A DNA stretch of 64,000 nucleotides from Eutreptiella sp. 'Long Island Sound 2002' (GCA_964036045.1 OZ038385.1:21403813-21467812), one strand, 5' to 3'. Counted from the first letter of the stretch, positions 10,368 to 20,835 are shown. Notes: a model not told the origin generated them from the sequence alone. A program made the numbers and translations.

Positions 10368-11073
10368 GTTAGGAATACTCCCTTAGTGGTTCTGGGTTTT
10401 CTTGTTGACCTCACCATAGTCAACAACCAGTCGTAGGGCAGTCGACCCTGGTTTGGCAACCAGGAAACAGGGACTGCAGTGATGGGCTGGTCCCCCTTCT
10501 TATATTCTTCAACAAGGCTAGCATCAATACATTCCTGGATCTGGCGCTCAATTTCTTCAACCTGTTCCTGTGGAGCGGGATAGGGACGACGCCTCACTCA
10601 CGTCTTTTCAAATTCAGGTTTCAGTTTCTGGTCCATCTGGACCAGTTTTTTACAAGGGAGGGGGGGCGGCAAGGCGCCGAATACCTCCTCATAGGTTATC
10701 AGCAGTTTCTTCAGTCGGGGGTCAAGGGTAAGACTCTCAAGTTTCTGCAGGAAATCCTTCTCAGCATGGAGGTTGCTCTTTTCATATTCTTTCTTTTTCT
10801 GCCGATCAGCAGTTTCGGCAGGCACAGAACCATCGTCCCACTCAGGGGAACATTGCTGCCCATAGTGCAGAGAATACACTAGCGGTATCTCAGGATCAGG
10901 CAGCCTGTATAGGAATCATCGTCCTCCTCAGCCCAGATGGAGGATTTCCAGGTCTGTCTGAGGTATTGCAGCCGCTCTTGGCGCTCAATACCTTCGGCCT
11001 TCAGGTACAGCAGCCGCCGGAGTTCCTGAGTGTCATGCTCAGACAATGGCATGTTATTAGAAGCAGGCCGCAC
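10368..11073 (-). pseudogene. RT N-terminus and linker of element B, frame-broken
   Basis: Three short frames in series hold the part of Pol before the RT catalytic core. The one at 10598-10879 is a charged helical linker ending with LKPEFEKT. After a TGA near 10595 it continues as RRRPYPAPQEQVEEIERQI, the typical start of Ty3 RT, in which a substrate-facing proline-rich loop leads into a helix ending in a leave-or-take position. A frame change and a TAA follow before the main RT frame. The breaks show the element cannot make full-length Pol. Confidence 0.7.
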
Positions 11074-11756
11074 CAGGCATCAGCAGTCCAGGCCACGGGT
11101 TCATCTGTGTGCATAGGCTGCATGTGTAGCACTGGCTTCCCAACAGGGGAAGCGGGTTCAGAGGTTGACTCTAGATCTACCTCCTCTAGCAACAGCTGGG
11201 CTAGGAAGGCACTGTGTTTTAGATCAACACAGCTGGGATCAACAGGAGGGATAGTGCTGGCGATCTCAGACAGCTGGTCGTCAGCATCCTCCTTTACAGC
11301 TGCAGGTTCTAGATAGCCATCGGGAGACTCACAGCCTGTAAGTGTGGCAGATAGGTGCTCAGGAGATCGATTTTTGAGATCAAAAAGGGTCAAGCCACGA
11401 TTTTCGGCCATGACCTCTTTCAGTAGCACCTGGTCTAGGTCACACAGGGGTACAGGATTGAGAGATCCATCGACGATGGACAGGAAACTGGCCCACTCAA
11501 GGGCCTGCATAGCTGTGTTTGAGTCCTCAGGCACATAGATGGGGCCGTCGGGGAGTTGCACTCTTCCCACGGTCATTTGATCTAGCATACGGCGCGAGTA
11601 AGCATGTTCACCAGAGCAGCCCCGGTCAGGGGTGCACATGACAACCCTTTCTCCCTCAAAAGCGATTTTGGTTAGAACCTTCGCGAGCAGGGAGAAGGGA
11701 GGGTTAGCATACGCTAGGCCCATTGCTTTCCAGAAGAAACGGAAAGCATTGTTCAA
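11001..11756 (-). CDS. NPPF-motif domain of element B Pol (methyltransferase-like?)
   Basis: Between protease and RT lies a frame of about 250 residues. It begins with FRFFWKAMGLAYANPPFSLL, then a hydrophobic strand (RVVMCTPD). NPPF/NPPY with a preceding hydrophobic strand is the catalytic motif IV of adenine-N6 methyltransferases, and similar NPPF-bearing segments are known in some retroelement polyproteins. The rest is acidic linker. The glycine-rich SAM-binding motif I is not visible, so activity is doubtful. A TAA precedes the segment in this copy. Identity as a methyltransferase relic is inference. Confidence 0.5.
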   Translation of the reverse strand: MNNAFRFFWKAMGLAYANPPFSLLAKVLTKIAFEGERVVMCTPDRGCSGEHAYSRRMLDQMTVGRVQLPDGPIYVPEDSNTAMQALEWASFLSIVDGSLNPVPLCDLDQVLLKEVMAENRGLTLFDLKNRSPEHLSATLTGCESPDGYLEPAAVKEDADDQLSEIASTIPPVDPSCVDLKHSAFLAQLLLEEVDLESTSEPASPVGKPVLHMQPMHTDEPVAWTADAWCGLLLITCHCLSMTLRNSGGCCT

Positions 11757-12306
11757 TTATTTCGAGCAGTACAACTGCATGATGTGCTGTTGTTGGCTGG
11801 CAAACAATTGCACCTGGATCTCATCCATGTTTACCTGAAGGGCCGCCAGTCCATTTTCAAGAACGTGACAGGCCAATTGGTAGTTTTCAGTACGATAGTT
11901 AGTCTTGGATGCGTAGCGCAGTCCAGACTCTTTTCGTCCTGACAGATCCAAAGGTACGGAGAACAGCCCACTGCCAAAGTCGCAGTGCAAAGAATAGGGG
12001 CGCTGGAGAGACAACATTTTTACCTGGGGGTTTCTTCGCAAGAAGTCTATACCAATGACGATGTCAAAGGCGTCGGTGTCCAGCACTCTGCAGTGTTGGG
12101 TCACGGTTTCGTCGCCCACGCATATAGTCACATCGACCCCCCCCCAAGGAATGGATAATTCGCCCATCCCCTACTCTTATGGCCACGGTCTTAGTTTTCT
12201 TGAAAGTCTTTAGCAGGCGCCGGGCCACTATAGAAAGTGTTGCACCGGTGTCGTGCACTGCTCGAAAAACTTGATCCCTAATTTTCACGAGAATCCAGAA
12301 AACCAA
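11757..12306 (-). pseudogene. retropepsin of element B, frameshifted
   Basis: The first frame carries AVHDTGATLSIV, the aspartic protease active site; the second frame carries FDIVIGIDFLRRN, its second conserved block. The two are joined across a run of nine C residues on the plus strand (12137-12145), where a one-base change shifts the frame. Its job in the intact element is polyprotein cleavage. It follows gag after an in-frame TAG (12331-12333). Confidence 0.8.
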
Positions 12307-12368
12307 GTCCTCCTCTTCGGAGCCGCCCCCCTACTCTTCATCAGGGAACTTGACATCCACCCCTGCAG

Positions 12369-14633
12369 CTATGAGGGACCTGGCCATCCAGGCCAATCGC
12401 CTCTTCTTGGAGTTTTTCCACTCAGGGGTAGCGTTACCCCCCTAGGGGCGCTTCTTGGGATCACCTGCGGCAGGGGGGGGTGTAGCAGTAAGAGGGGGTG
12501 TAGCAACGGGCGCTGATGAGCGCCTCTCGGGGTTAGGGGGTCCACCTTTGCCACCCCCCTTGCCACCTCCTTTACCACCTTTGTCCCCATTCTGCCGGTT
12601 TTTGGTGGGTATTTGGGTCTTCTGGCGTTCAGCCTTCTGCCCCTTGCCACCTCCTTTACCACCTTTATCCCCATTCTGGGGGTTTCTGGTGGGTGTTTTT
12701 GGTTTTTCTGGCGTTCAGCCTCCTGCTGGTTGAGTTTATCACTCTCGCATTTCTTTATGTGACATTCGTCTTCGTAGTGACGACGTTTGCCACAATAGCC
12801 ACAGGTAATCGTACACCTAAAATGATCCTGACGGGTCACTGGTTTCCCATCCTTGGTATGCTGCTGTCGCTTCATCTGCAGCATACAGCTACTGCGGTGG
12901 TCGCAGTCAGGGGAATGAGAAGGCCCCCCCTTGTCATTGACAGGTTTGGAGTAGAACAAAGGGGGTGTACCTGCATCAGGTTTAACCTCATTCATGGCAC
13001 GTAGGTTACCTCTTCTTTTACCACCTCCCTGGTTGGCGTTAGTGGGATTTTTAGGCCCTTTCCCTTCGCCAGGTTCGGGGGTAGGGGTACTACCTCGACC
13101 CAAGTGCTTCTTGAGGAATTTCTCCATATGTGAATCGTTCTCCCTCTCAAGAGCTAGCTCAATCAGAAGGTCCACCAGTTCATGGTACGAGTGGGTCCGA
13201 GTCTTCCTCTCAGAGGTAGAGCGGCAATCATCCCACGTACGTTGGAGGATCTTACTCATGAGCCACAGGTGGGGCTCAGTGGCTCCGTAGGAGCCCACGT
13301 TCATCCGTGAAAACAGATACTCCAGGTCGCACACGTATTCAGAGATTCGCGCAGCGGAAGGAAACTCAGGGAGCATAGGTAGCTCCTCTATCTGTATGCG
13401 CACACTGAGGTCAGTCTCATAGACTCGGAACGTTTTCTCCAACCTCTGGAGTACCTCTGCCGGGGTGGAACAGGTGTTCACACTCTGTTTCACCTGTTTT
13501 TGCAAAAATTTCTTTTTGCATGAGCGTTTCAGCAGTGAGCATTTGGTGGCCACATCCACATGGGATTGGCCAGTCAGCAAAAGAAACTCAGCAGATTCTT
13601 CTGCCCATTCCGGCAGATTTTTGGGGTCGAACTCCGGCAGTTCCAGCTGGATGTTCGCCTGGGCAATAGGTCTGTCCGTGTTCCCACCCCCCGGAGTTAG
13701 GCCAGAAGGTGATACGCCGGCAAGAGGTGCTAGGGCTGAAAGCCCTCTTTTCTCAGTTTCTGTGACTGGAACGTCGAGTAGTTCTGCCATGGGCACTGTC
13801 CTGGCACGGGGGTGAAAGGGGCTGGGGCAGGTGACCTTAGGCAACAGCCTTGAGACCCTTGATCTCTTAAGATCATCGGCCAGGGTACTCAGTCCGGGGG
13901 AGGGGGAGGACAACTCTGGCTTGGGTAAGGGTTCTGCAATACCCAGTTTCGCCTTAATGGCCTTCGATAGGGCCGTCACATCTGGATCTTCTGATCCAGA
14001 CAGAAGTTTGGCCAGCAGTTCGGCCGTATGATCCAGGGCACCGTAGGTTGGCCTTGGATGATGTTGTCCCTCAACTCGAGTCCGGCCTACTTCGGGAGCC
14101 CTTGCGGTTGGACAACATGCTCTTGGATACTCGGGTCTCAGTCGTCTTGGCAGGGATGCTGTCTCGGCTCTGTCGGACAACGGGCCAGACTGCGTGTAGG
14201 ACCCTAGGTCTGTACGTGGTCTGGATCCGTGTAGTGCCAATGGCTCCTCCCCGTCTTCTCCACGAATGGATTTGTAGTACTCCTCATGGAGGATGTATTC
14301 ATCCATTTTCTTCCTCAGTTCCTCGTATTCCTTAGGGCCTCCAATCGCTGTCCGGGATGATGCCGGAAGAGCGGATCGGGAGACTGAGGCTGCTACGCGC
14401 CTGCGGAGATGATGCAGGCTGTGTCCACCGTGGGCCGCAAAGGCCTCGGTGGTAAGGATTGTATTTTCTTCCGCCCTTCTGCGATCTGGATCTCGTTGAG
14501 ACCCAGATGCGACACTGAGATGTAGAGCTTGGTAAGGTGGTTCACTCATAGGGTGGGCCATGCTGCCCATTTGCACTTGGACAGTTCTTATGGGCCAGGT
14601 CCTGGCGGACAATTGTACGCTTGGAGTGGACAT
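12369..14633 (-). CDS. Gag protein of element B (about 754 aa)
   Basis: Starts at ATG 14633, 69 nt inside the primer binding site. The N-terminal ~330 residues are low-complexity. A capsid-like core (ELPEFDPKNLPEWAEESAEF and following helices) sits at about residues 330-500. A classical CCHC zinc knuckle CGYCGKRRHYEDEC (C-x2-C-x4-H-x4-C) lies at about 611-624. The C-terminus contains a 28-residue in-frame tandem duplication. Gag packages the element RNA into particles. A GTG 10 codons upstream keeps the frame open but ATG is preferred. Confidence 0.8.
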   Translation of the reverse strand: MSTPSVQLSARTWPIRTVQVQMGSMAHPMSEPPYQALHLSVASGSQRDPDRRRAEENTILTTEAFAAHGGHSLHHLRRRVAASVSRSALPASSRTAIGGPKEYEELRKKMDEYILHEEYYKSIRGEDGEEPLALHGSRPRTDLGSYTQSGPLSDRAETASLPRRLRPEYPRACCPTARAPEVGRTRVEGQHHPRPTYGALDHTAELLAKLLSGSEDPDVTALSKAIKAKLGIAEPLPKPELSSPSPGLSTLADDLKRSRVSRLLPKVTCPSPFHPRARTVPMAELLDVPVTETEKRGLSALAPLAGVSPSGLTPGGGNTDRPIAQANIQLELPEFDPKNLPEWAEESAEFLLLTGQSHVDVATKCSLLKRSCKKKFLQKQVKQSVNTCSTPAEVLQRLEKTFRVYETDLSVRIQIEELPMLPEFPSAARISEYVCDLEYLFSRMNVGSYGATEPHLWLMSKILQRTWDDCRSTSERKTRTHSYHELVDLLIELALERENDSHMEKFLKKHLGRGSTPTPEPGEGKGPKNPTNANQGGGKRRGNLRAMNEVKPDAGTPPLFYSKPVNDKGGPSHSPDCDHRSSCMLQMKRQQHTKDGKPVTRQDHFRCTITCGYCGKRRHYEDECHIKKCESDKLNQQEAERQKNQKHPPETPRMGIKVVKEVARGRRLNARRPKYPPKTGRMGTKVVKEVARGVAKVDPLTPRGAHQRPLLHPLLLLHPPLPQVIPRSAPRGVTLPLSGKTPRRGDWPGWPGPS
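12559..12726 (-). repeat. 84-bp tandem duplication in gag of element B
   Basis: Two neighbouring copies (12559-12642 and 12643-12726) differ at few positions. The period is a multiple of three, so the reading frame is kept and the protein segment with KVVKEVARG is repeated. Confidence 0.75.
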
Positions 14634-14702
14634 GATGAACTTGTTGTTGAGCTTTGTGTGCACTTCTTCTCAGGATCGGTTCCAAAGGTCACAAGGGACT
14701 GT

Positions 14703-14713
14703 CTCTGCTACCG
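14703..14713 (-). other. primer binding site of element B
   Basis: Minus strand CGGTAGCAGAG matches the complement of the 3' end of animal-type initiator tRNA-Met (TGGTAGCAGAG) at 10 of 11 positions. It lies 69 nt before the gag ATG, the normal place. Confidence 0.55.
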
Positions 14714-15471
14714 GAACGATGTCCTCCAATTATGCCCTATAGATTTGATTGAAAATCCTGCAAGGTTTTCCTCGGAGAAAAACAGGTTCTCAACACGTAG
14801 TAGAGCAAGAGAACAATAGGATCGTGTCAATGATTAGTTTGTGAAATTTCGGAGTATCACAGAAGGGCTGCAGATAGACAAAGCAGGTATAAACACAAAG
14901 ATTCAATCACAAATGGATAATACAAAAGATTTTATATGAAAAATGGACTGACTCTAGCCTCCAAGATAGCATCAAGCACTTCATGTGCACTCTTTTGGGT
15001 GAAATGGTGCTGGTTAGGAATGTGGGGCATGGGTGTCAGGCCAACACAGAAAATGACTTGGCCAAGCAACTGAATTCAGAAACAGTTAAAAAGTAGAACC
15101 ACAATAAGTGGTAGAAACAATTGAGTATAGGGGTCTTGGGGTGGGAGACCACTAGGCTTAACCTCCAAGGCCTAAAGCATGAAATGCCTATTTTATTTTG
15201 GTATATCCTCCATGAAGGAAGGTACCTCCGCTCAGTTGAGTGGTAGGGGTGAACTTCATGGGGGGCTAGGGTTACAACCCTAGTTACTTTGAGAAAGTGT
15301 ACTTTAGGCTTTAAAAGAGAGATAAAAATACTTAAGTTAGTCTTAGCATCAACAAAAGGGTTTTAAGGGGGGCTTGGCCTGGATCAAGCCCCCCAAAAAA
15401 GACATGGCAGTGACTTATTCTTACTCCACCAACGTGAAAATTGGAAACTTTGTTTTGGTTGTGGTGTACCT
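14714..15471. other. probable 5' LTR of element B plus spacer; tRNA-like patch
   Basis: Sequence directly outside the primer binding site, without a convincing frame. At about 15228-15290 on the plus strand there is a tRNA-like patch, GCTCAGTTGAGTGGTAG (D-arm type) followed by GGGTTACAACCC (weak B-box type). The LTR end could not be fixed because no 3' LTR is present. Confidence 0.3.
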
Positions 15472-16863
15472 TTGCATAGTCTCAATGAATGCTCACGAAG
15501 ACCGGATCGCGACGCCATAGGTGCAATTGGAGAAGTGTCTCGGGAAGCTAAAGAGCTGAGTATGAAAGAGAACGATCACCGTCTTTTTTCTACCTTGTCT
15601 GCGTCAACCAAGACGAGGTTCTCGATGAAATTGCCGTCTCTCCCGAATGAGGCCATCTTTATTGCTACGGTGTCCACGTTTGAAGCGCCGATGAAAAGGA
15701 TGAAGTGTCATACGTTCATTTTTCCATGCATCACCGCCGGGTCTAACGTTGTTTAATGCATTGCTTTGGCATTTTTTCCCGGCAAAGATGAGAGGAAGAA
15801 AATTCTCAAGAGCCTACAAGGCGCAAGTCTTGGTGGATATCCACTTGTGGCTTCACATGGTACAAGTAAGAAAATCAAGGCCATTACCAAAGGTTTTAAT
15901 CCCAAGTCTACCGCGCTACGCATCAAATTGGGTGATTGGTTGTCGGATTCTGAGTCTTCAGACTCTTCATGCTGATTGGTTGTCGGATTCTGAGTCTTCA
16001 GACTCTTCAAGTTCCTCTTCTTCTTCTTCAGCAAGTTCTACGGACTCCAAAAAGACAAAGAAGGAAACGTAGAAAAAGAAAAAGAGTAAGAAAAACGCGA
16101 AAACAAAGCGTGCTAAGAAAGGTGAAGAGGAAAGTGAAGAGAGTGACGATGCCGATGATAAAGAAGATGACACCCTTAACTCTCCGCACCTGGCTATTGA
16201 AGACGATGCTGATGAAGCTATGGTACACGATGATGAGGATGAAGATACCCAAAAAGGTACCAAAAGGTACCATGGAGTTACAGGGGCACATATTTTGCCC
16301 ATTATCCAACTCTAAGATGAAGAAATTAACATTGATGAATTGGGTATTAGTGAGAAGTTGTTTGCTACTATGTCTGACTACACCACAAAAGTCTTGGGAC
16401 GTATGGAGACTGAAATCGATGACCACATTAAAACCCAAACTCAAGAAGATGGATGCTTTGGCCAAGGACATTAGTGATACCACCAAGGCGGTGGAAGGCA
16501 TCCAAGCGCCACTAACCACACACATTGAAGGACGGCCGAATGTTTTGAAGGACCAGGAAAGACGCTTAATGACTGCCTTCGCAGAATTGCTCGGCAAAGG
16601 TGGGAAAGGAGGATCTCTCGACGCACCCCTCTCGGTTGAACCCGATGGATATTGCGGACCAACACGTCCGTCACCTGCGTGTGCTCGGTCTAGCCCTTAC
16701 TGCCGACGTGGTGATGGAGTTGACATTCAATGACAATGCCCTTCCCAACTTTATGATTTTGCACACACAAGTAGGCACCAATTTCCGGCACACCTTTTTG
16801 AACCATTCACGTAAACTAACCGATAACTATACCAGTGACCAATTTCTATACCACGGCATATAA
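15472..16863 (+). pseudogene. decayed first open frame of a plus-strand retroelement
   Basis: A frame starting at 15472 continues after a single TAA (15754-15756) as a Lys-rich segment (DERKKILKSLQGASLGGYPL) and then a Ser/Asp-rich one (DWLSDSESSDSS). A 40-bp tandem duplication at 15933-16009 then breaks the frame. Beyond it come a Lys-rich and an acidic tract in shifting frames, then helical segments up to 16863. Composition resembles an accessory ORF1 of a retroelement. It probably belonged with the reverse transcriptase remnant at 17.8-18.9 kb, but this link is inference. Confidence 0.4.
15933..16009 (+). repeat. 40-bp exact tandem duplication
   Basis: The 37-base word beginning TGATTGGTTGTCGGATTCTG occurs at 15933 and again at 15973. 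The period of 40 is not a multiple of three, so it destroys the frame around the encoded DWLSDSESSDSS. Confidence 0.95.
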
Positions 16864-17382
16864 ACGGAAAAGTTTCACGAAAAAAAGTGTTTAATGGGTA
16901 CCCTTATATCTTCGGACCATGAACTATTGATTAGATTTTCTTCCCACGACTGGATAACTATGTTCCTACCCTTTAAGAGCCCGGGTGTGCCTTGATGAGG
17001 GTGCAACTACCCGTTTCGATGAATTTTTAAAAGGAAATTTTTTTGAAATTTTTTGTAACAATTTTGTAAAACGTGTAGCATGGCCCATGCATTGCTATAT
17101 GTCATTGTTGTACTGTTTTACATCCTTTATTTACCTTGTTGTTGGTGCGCAAGACACATTTTCTACCTTTTATACTGCCCAAAATAGTTTCAACAACCAA
17201 CATTTTCGAAATGGCAAAACTCTGTTTTTCTTTGTTTACTTCCATGAAAAGGTCACACATCCACAATACCCCATCCCACAAGTATGTCACATAAAATTGG
17301 ACTCACTTGTTTTGTTGGTGAGTAATTTGAGGTCCCCTATTCATGTGTTGAGGAACACAATATCCGAAAGCACTATCATATG
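16864..17382. other. no gene seen
   Basis: AT-rich sequence with only short, cysteine/phenylalanine-rich accidental frames; separates the two parts of the plus-strand retroelement remnant. Confidence 0.5.
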
Positions 17383-17892
17383 TCACATACAAATCAAAGT
17401 CATCCGCATCCTCCATTGCAGCCTTCTTCTTTTCGCGGCTGGTTTTGGTGCTGCTTCTGTGGCTGCCTTTGTGCTGGCCTTTCGAGTGATCTTGTGTCCA
17501 AGATTCCTTTTCGGTGCGGCCTTTGGTTTTGGTTTTGGTTCCTTTGCTTGACTGGCAGCTTCAATGAAGGTCTCGGAAGTCACAAACCCACCCAAGCGCA
17601 GGTTCCATGAATCATTCTTGGTGGCCTGAATGGTCTCTCTCGTTTTGCACTTCACCCCAGCATCACTTTTGGTGCTGCTGCTTCTGCTCATGGGGCTGCT
17701 GCACCCACTGGCAGAACTCGCAGGACTTCCTAAGGTTTGAGAGCTGGCAGGGCTTACAAGACTGGCAGGGCACTCGGGAGGGGGAGGAGGGGAGGGTTTG
17801 GTATGCAGTGCCATTCCGTGCCTGCACGGGCGTAGTTGGTCTCCACTTCGGGATCGTGTATTTGACAAAGGTAAGGAAATTTTCGATGACAT
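17383..17892 (-). other. Lys/Ala/Pro-rich minus-strand open frame, unrecognised (169 aa)
   Basis: The frame has a Ser/Pro-rich first half and a Lys/Pro/Ala-rich second half (KEPKPKPKAAPKRN) that ends with a basic patch KRRRLQW. Such composition is seen in DNA-binding tails, but low complexity makes it weak evidence. It lies antisense between the two remnants of a plus-strand retroelement and may be an inserted piece or an accidental frame. Confidence 0.2.
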
Positions 17893-18917
17893 GGTTCACA
17901 CCAGTGATGCACATCTTCTACCCCATAATATTGCTACCGTGCGGGATAAACATCCATTTATCCTCTGGGGCCCGCTAGATAAGAATAATGGTCATGCAGT
18001 GGGTGCGTGTATTGCGTGGCGTGCCCAATTGTTTGAGATCCACCTCGCAGAGGGCCCACGGTATCAGCTACTCTATGAGTTTCATACTACGGTTGAAGCC
18101 TGTACATTTATCGTGTCCAATATTGTGGAATTGGCATGACGGATTTCATAAATTGTATAGCGATCTGGACTCCAATTTAGAAATCTTAACTGTGTCCGAA
18201 ATGAAAAGCTTTTTCACTCGTATCTAGGAGACTTGGAGTTCCTACGGCCCACAGTCAGGATGGGAAATAGGGCAATTAGATGTGGAGGACATGTACATTA
18301 ACATCCCCCAGCATGCCCTCCTCCCTACGTTTGATGCTATGCTTCAACACATTCATCAAGCAACACCTGACACATACCGCCGGCGTGTACATTTTTGCTG
18401 TGTCAGCGTTAATAAGTTTTCTAAGTACGACGATCGACATGGGAAAGCCTCCAGACCTGAAGATTTCACATGCTATCCGGCTGTTTTCATCCGGACGAAC
18501 ATTGAATTGGAACTAGGGAGGAATCATTTGTTTTGAGTAGGCAGTTTTGTGTTTGCCCAACATGTGGGGATCCTATCTGCACAGCTATCTAGCATGTATT
18601 TGATGTATCGAGAATCTCTAAATATAAAGAAGTTCTTTTTTGGACCCAAGGTACCGTGTGCCCGCACGAAAGATAATTTATGCTTATTTGATTCCGCGGG
18701 TTCAGTTATTCCGTGCCTGGAGTCGTTGATGACCCTATTGGCCTCGGCTTACGCTATGCCACTGCAGCGGGAAGTGGCTAGGCAGGGCAGCAAATGGAGT
18801 CTTTGGACTCTAAGTGTTTCAATTCGACGAAAAGTCATTGACCACAGTACAGTCAAACACGTATGGAGATGGCCTGACCCATGGTCTAGAAATATCACTT
18901 ATGTTTTACGTTCCTGA
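17798..18917 (+). pseudogene. reverse-transcriptase-like remnant (non-Ty3 type)
   Basis: Several frames in series carry RT-like blocks: LDVEDMYINIP-type block (read here as VEDMYINIPQHALLPTF at ~18280), a basic loop NKFSKYDDRHGKASR, then a block GILSAQLSSMYLMYRESLN (~18565) and ARTKDNLCLF (~18660), which corresponds in place to the catalytic motif. The aspartate pair is replaced by Asp-Asn. RTs with an MYxNIP block, a GxLSAQL block and an R-x-(K/R)-DN motif occur in retroelements of algae and alveolates. At least two frame changes show decay. Confidence 0.5.
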
Positions 18918-20505
18918 TTCCTGGTCTGGCGGCTAATGTGCCACTATGGTCCATTACCGAGGCCGATATTGCATAAGTTGCACACTTATCACGACGGAGC
19001 TAGGTTTCAAAAGATATCCGTGTCCTGCATGCCTTAAAGCTTTGTCCAGAGGCTCCATGTGTGGGCCATTCATCGTCAGCACCCCCTTGCTGGGGGGACT
19101 GTGCACTCAGTGTTTGTGTACGATCCAGGGCAGGGGGGTGGGTAAAACTGATGGTTGAACGCATAATGAGATGCTGTGTTTTCTGCTGGGAAGTTCGCTT
19201 CATCAAATTAAAAACGCCCCTTCGACACCCATACTGACCCTTACCGCAACCTGCACAACCCTGAGGACCATGCTCTTCACTGGATTGGCACTGTAAAAAT
19301 GCCCAAGACACAGAAACACGGGGTTGCCATGTTGGACAAATGAGCCAGGGGGGGGGAGGGGCAGCTCCTGATTCTTTTTTCACTTTTGGACTACTTGAAC
19401 TTCTAAACAGCATCCTTGTTTGGGGAAAACAGGTTCGACTGTTTTTGCTGCCATTTCACATCTTCAACAAATAATCCCTGACTGTACAAATTGGAATCTT
19501 TTTTCCCATCCCCGCTTACCCCAAGGGGTTGGGGGCAAAATGGAAATTGTCATCAGAAAGCACTGCTTTGTGAATTGGAAAAACCAAACCATGACATAGA
19601 TTTTGAACCACCTTGCAACGTGTAATTTCACCCCTGCTGTATTTGTTCAGGGGCAAATTGGACATGATTTCTCCAGCTGGAAGAGGATAGGGCGGTTCCA
19701 TCATGGAAAATGGCCGCATTGATATTGATCTGAATATTTGGAACAAACTTGTGTTTTTTGGCTTCCTCCCTGCTCCATCATACGCCACGATTTCCGACGA
19801 CAAACACAGACCATCCAGCAGAACGAAAATTAACACGTTAACACTGAATAACCACACAGTGTGAAATGATATACAAGAAAATCCTGCTACCATGCCTTCG
19901 TGGCTGACAGTTGGAACACAGCTGTCCCAAATTCTTTGCCCCTGTGACCTAACAGGCTGGCTTTTGCATTGGCATTCGCCTCAAGAAAGCATTCTTGTGG
20001 GAATCACGTCCTTCCGTGCCAAAAACCTCAAACAACTGTACCTACCCCGACCGTAAGCCCTTACCTAACTGCACCTTCGACTTGATGCAGACAACATGCT
20101 GTTCTGTACCACTTACCAGTACAGGCAAACCCAGGTTTGCCCAGAATACGTGGCAATATCCGCAAGGAACACGAGAATACAAATTAATCAGGGGACCCGC
20201 AAATGGTTTTCAGGAAAACATTTACCGTGCCTGCTCCCAGCATTCCTTCACACTTTGTACATGAGGGGCCTTTGGAAAAAAAGGAACATTTTTTCCCAAA
20301 GAGAACCATGAGGACATCCTCACCAATTTCATAGAATCCCCACTGCCACACACGTGGTACCTGTTTGCATGACTGAGCCTTAATATGCAAAAGGTAGAGG
20401 CGAGCGCCACTGAGCTGTGTCACAGCGAGTTGCTATCGTCGGAGAGCTACGACACAGCACTCGTGTGTACCTATCGTAGATGGTGGGTGGGGTTCAGGGA
20501 AAATA
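18918..20505. other. no certain gene
   Basis: Short frames on both strands, none with a recognisable domain. A G/C-homopolymer-like patch (about 19345) and scattered T-rich patches are present. Confidence 0.4.
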
Positions 20506-20835
20506 ATGGCAGGCAGAAAGAAAGCGTACATGCTGCTGGAATTACACCTGAGCAAAATCAAAATGCTTCAAATGCCTGCCCCCATGTCCCCAGCGGACAC
20601 CTTCAGGGGATTCCCCGCTGCCCTTTCTTTCTGGGTGCCCAATGTTGAGATTGATGTGCAGCCCAAAACATGTCCAAATTGCACTGTACGCCTGACGGAC
20701 ACCACTGCCAGCACAAGATCAGGAGTGCGCACATTTCCTGATTCCATTGCAGGACTCATTTCAGAGTACCCAGAGCCTCTGAGAGCAACCTGGGACAAGC
20801 TACAGTGGTACACCTCGCAGACTAGCCCAGAATGA
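20506..20835 (+). other. unrecognised 109-codon plus-strand open frame
   Basis: The frame is of good complexity, with few cysteines apart from a CPNC pair (VQPKTCPNCTVRLTDT) and a helical C-terminus (SIAGLISEYPEPLRATWDKL). A CxxC pair and a W-rich end suggest a fragment of a zinc-binding protein or transposase, but no family is recognised. It lies downstream of the last kinesin exon on the opposite strand. It may be an exon or a transposon relic. Confidence 0.3.

Larger units (their letters stand above)
7689..14713 (-). mobile_element. chromodomain-clade Ty3/gypsy retrotransposon B, decayed
   Basis: On the minus strand the order is primer binding site (14703-14713), gag (14633-12369), retropepsin, an NPPF-motif domain, reverse transcriptase, RNase H, integrase with GPY/F module, and the beginning of a chromodomain. 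RT-RH-INT order and the chromodomain place it among chromoviruses. It is broken by an in-frame TAG at 12331-12333, a frameshift at the nine-C run 12137-12145, frame changes near 10.88-11.05 kb, a TGA near 10595 and a TAA plus frame change near 10.38-10.45 kb. The 3' end stops in the chromodomain and no 3' LTR follows. Confidence 0.9.
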
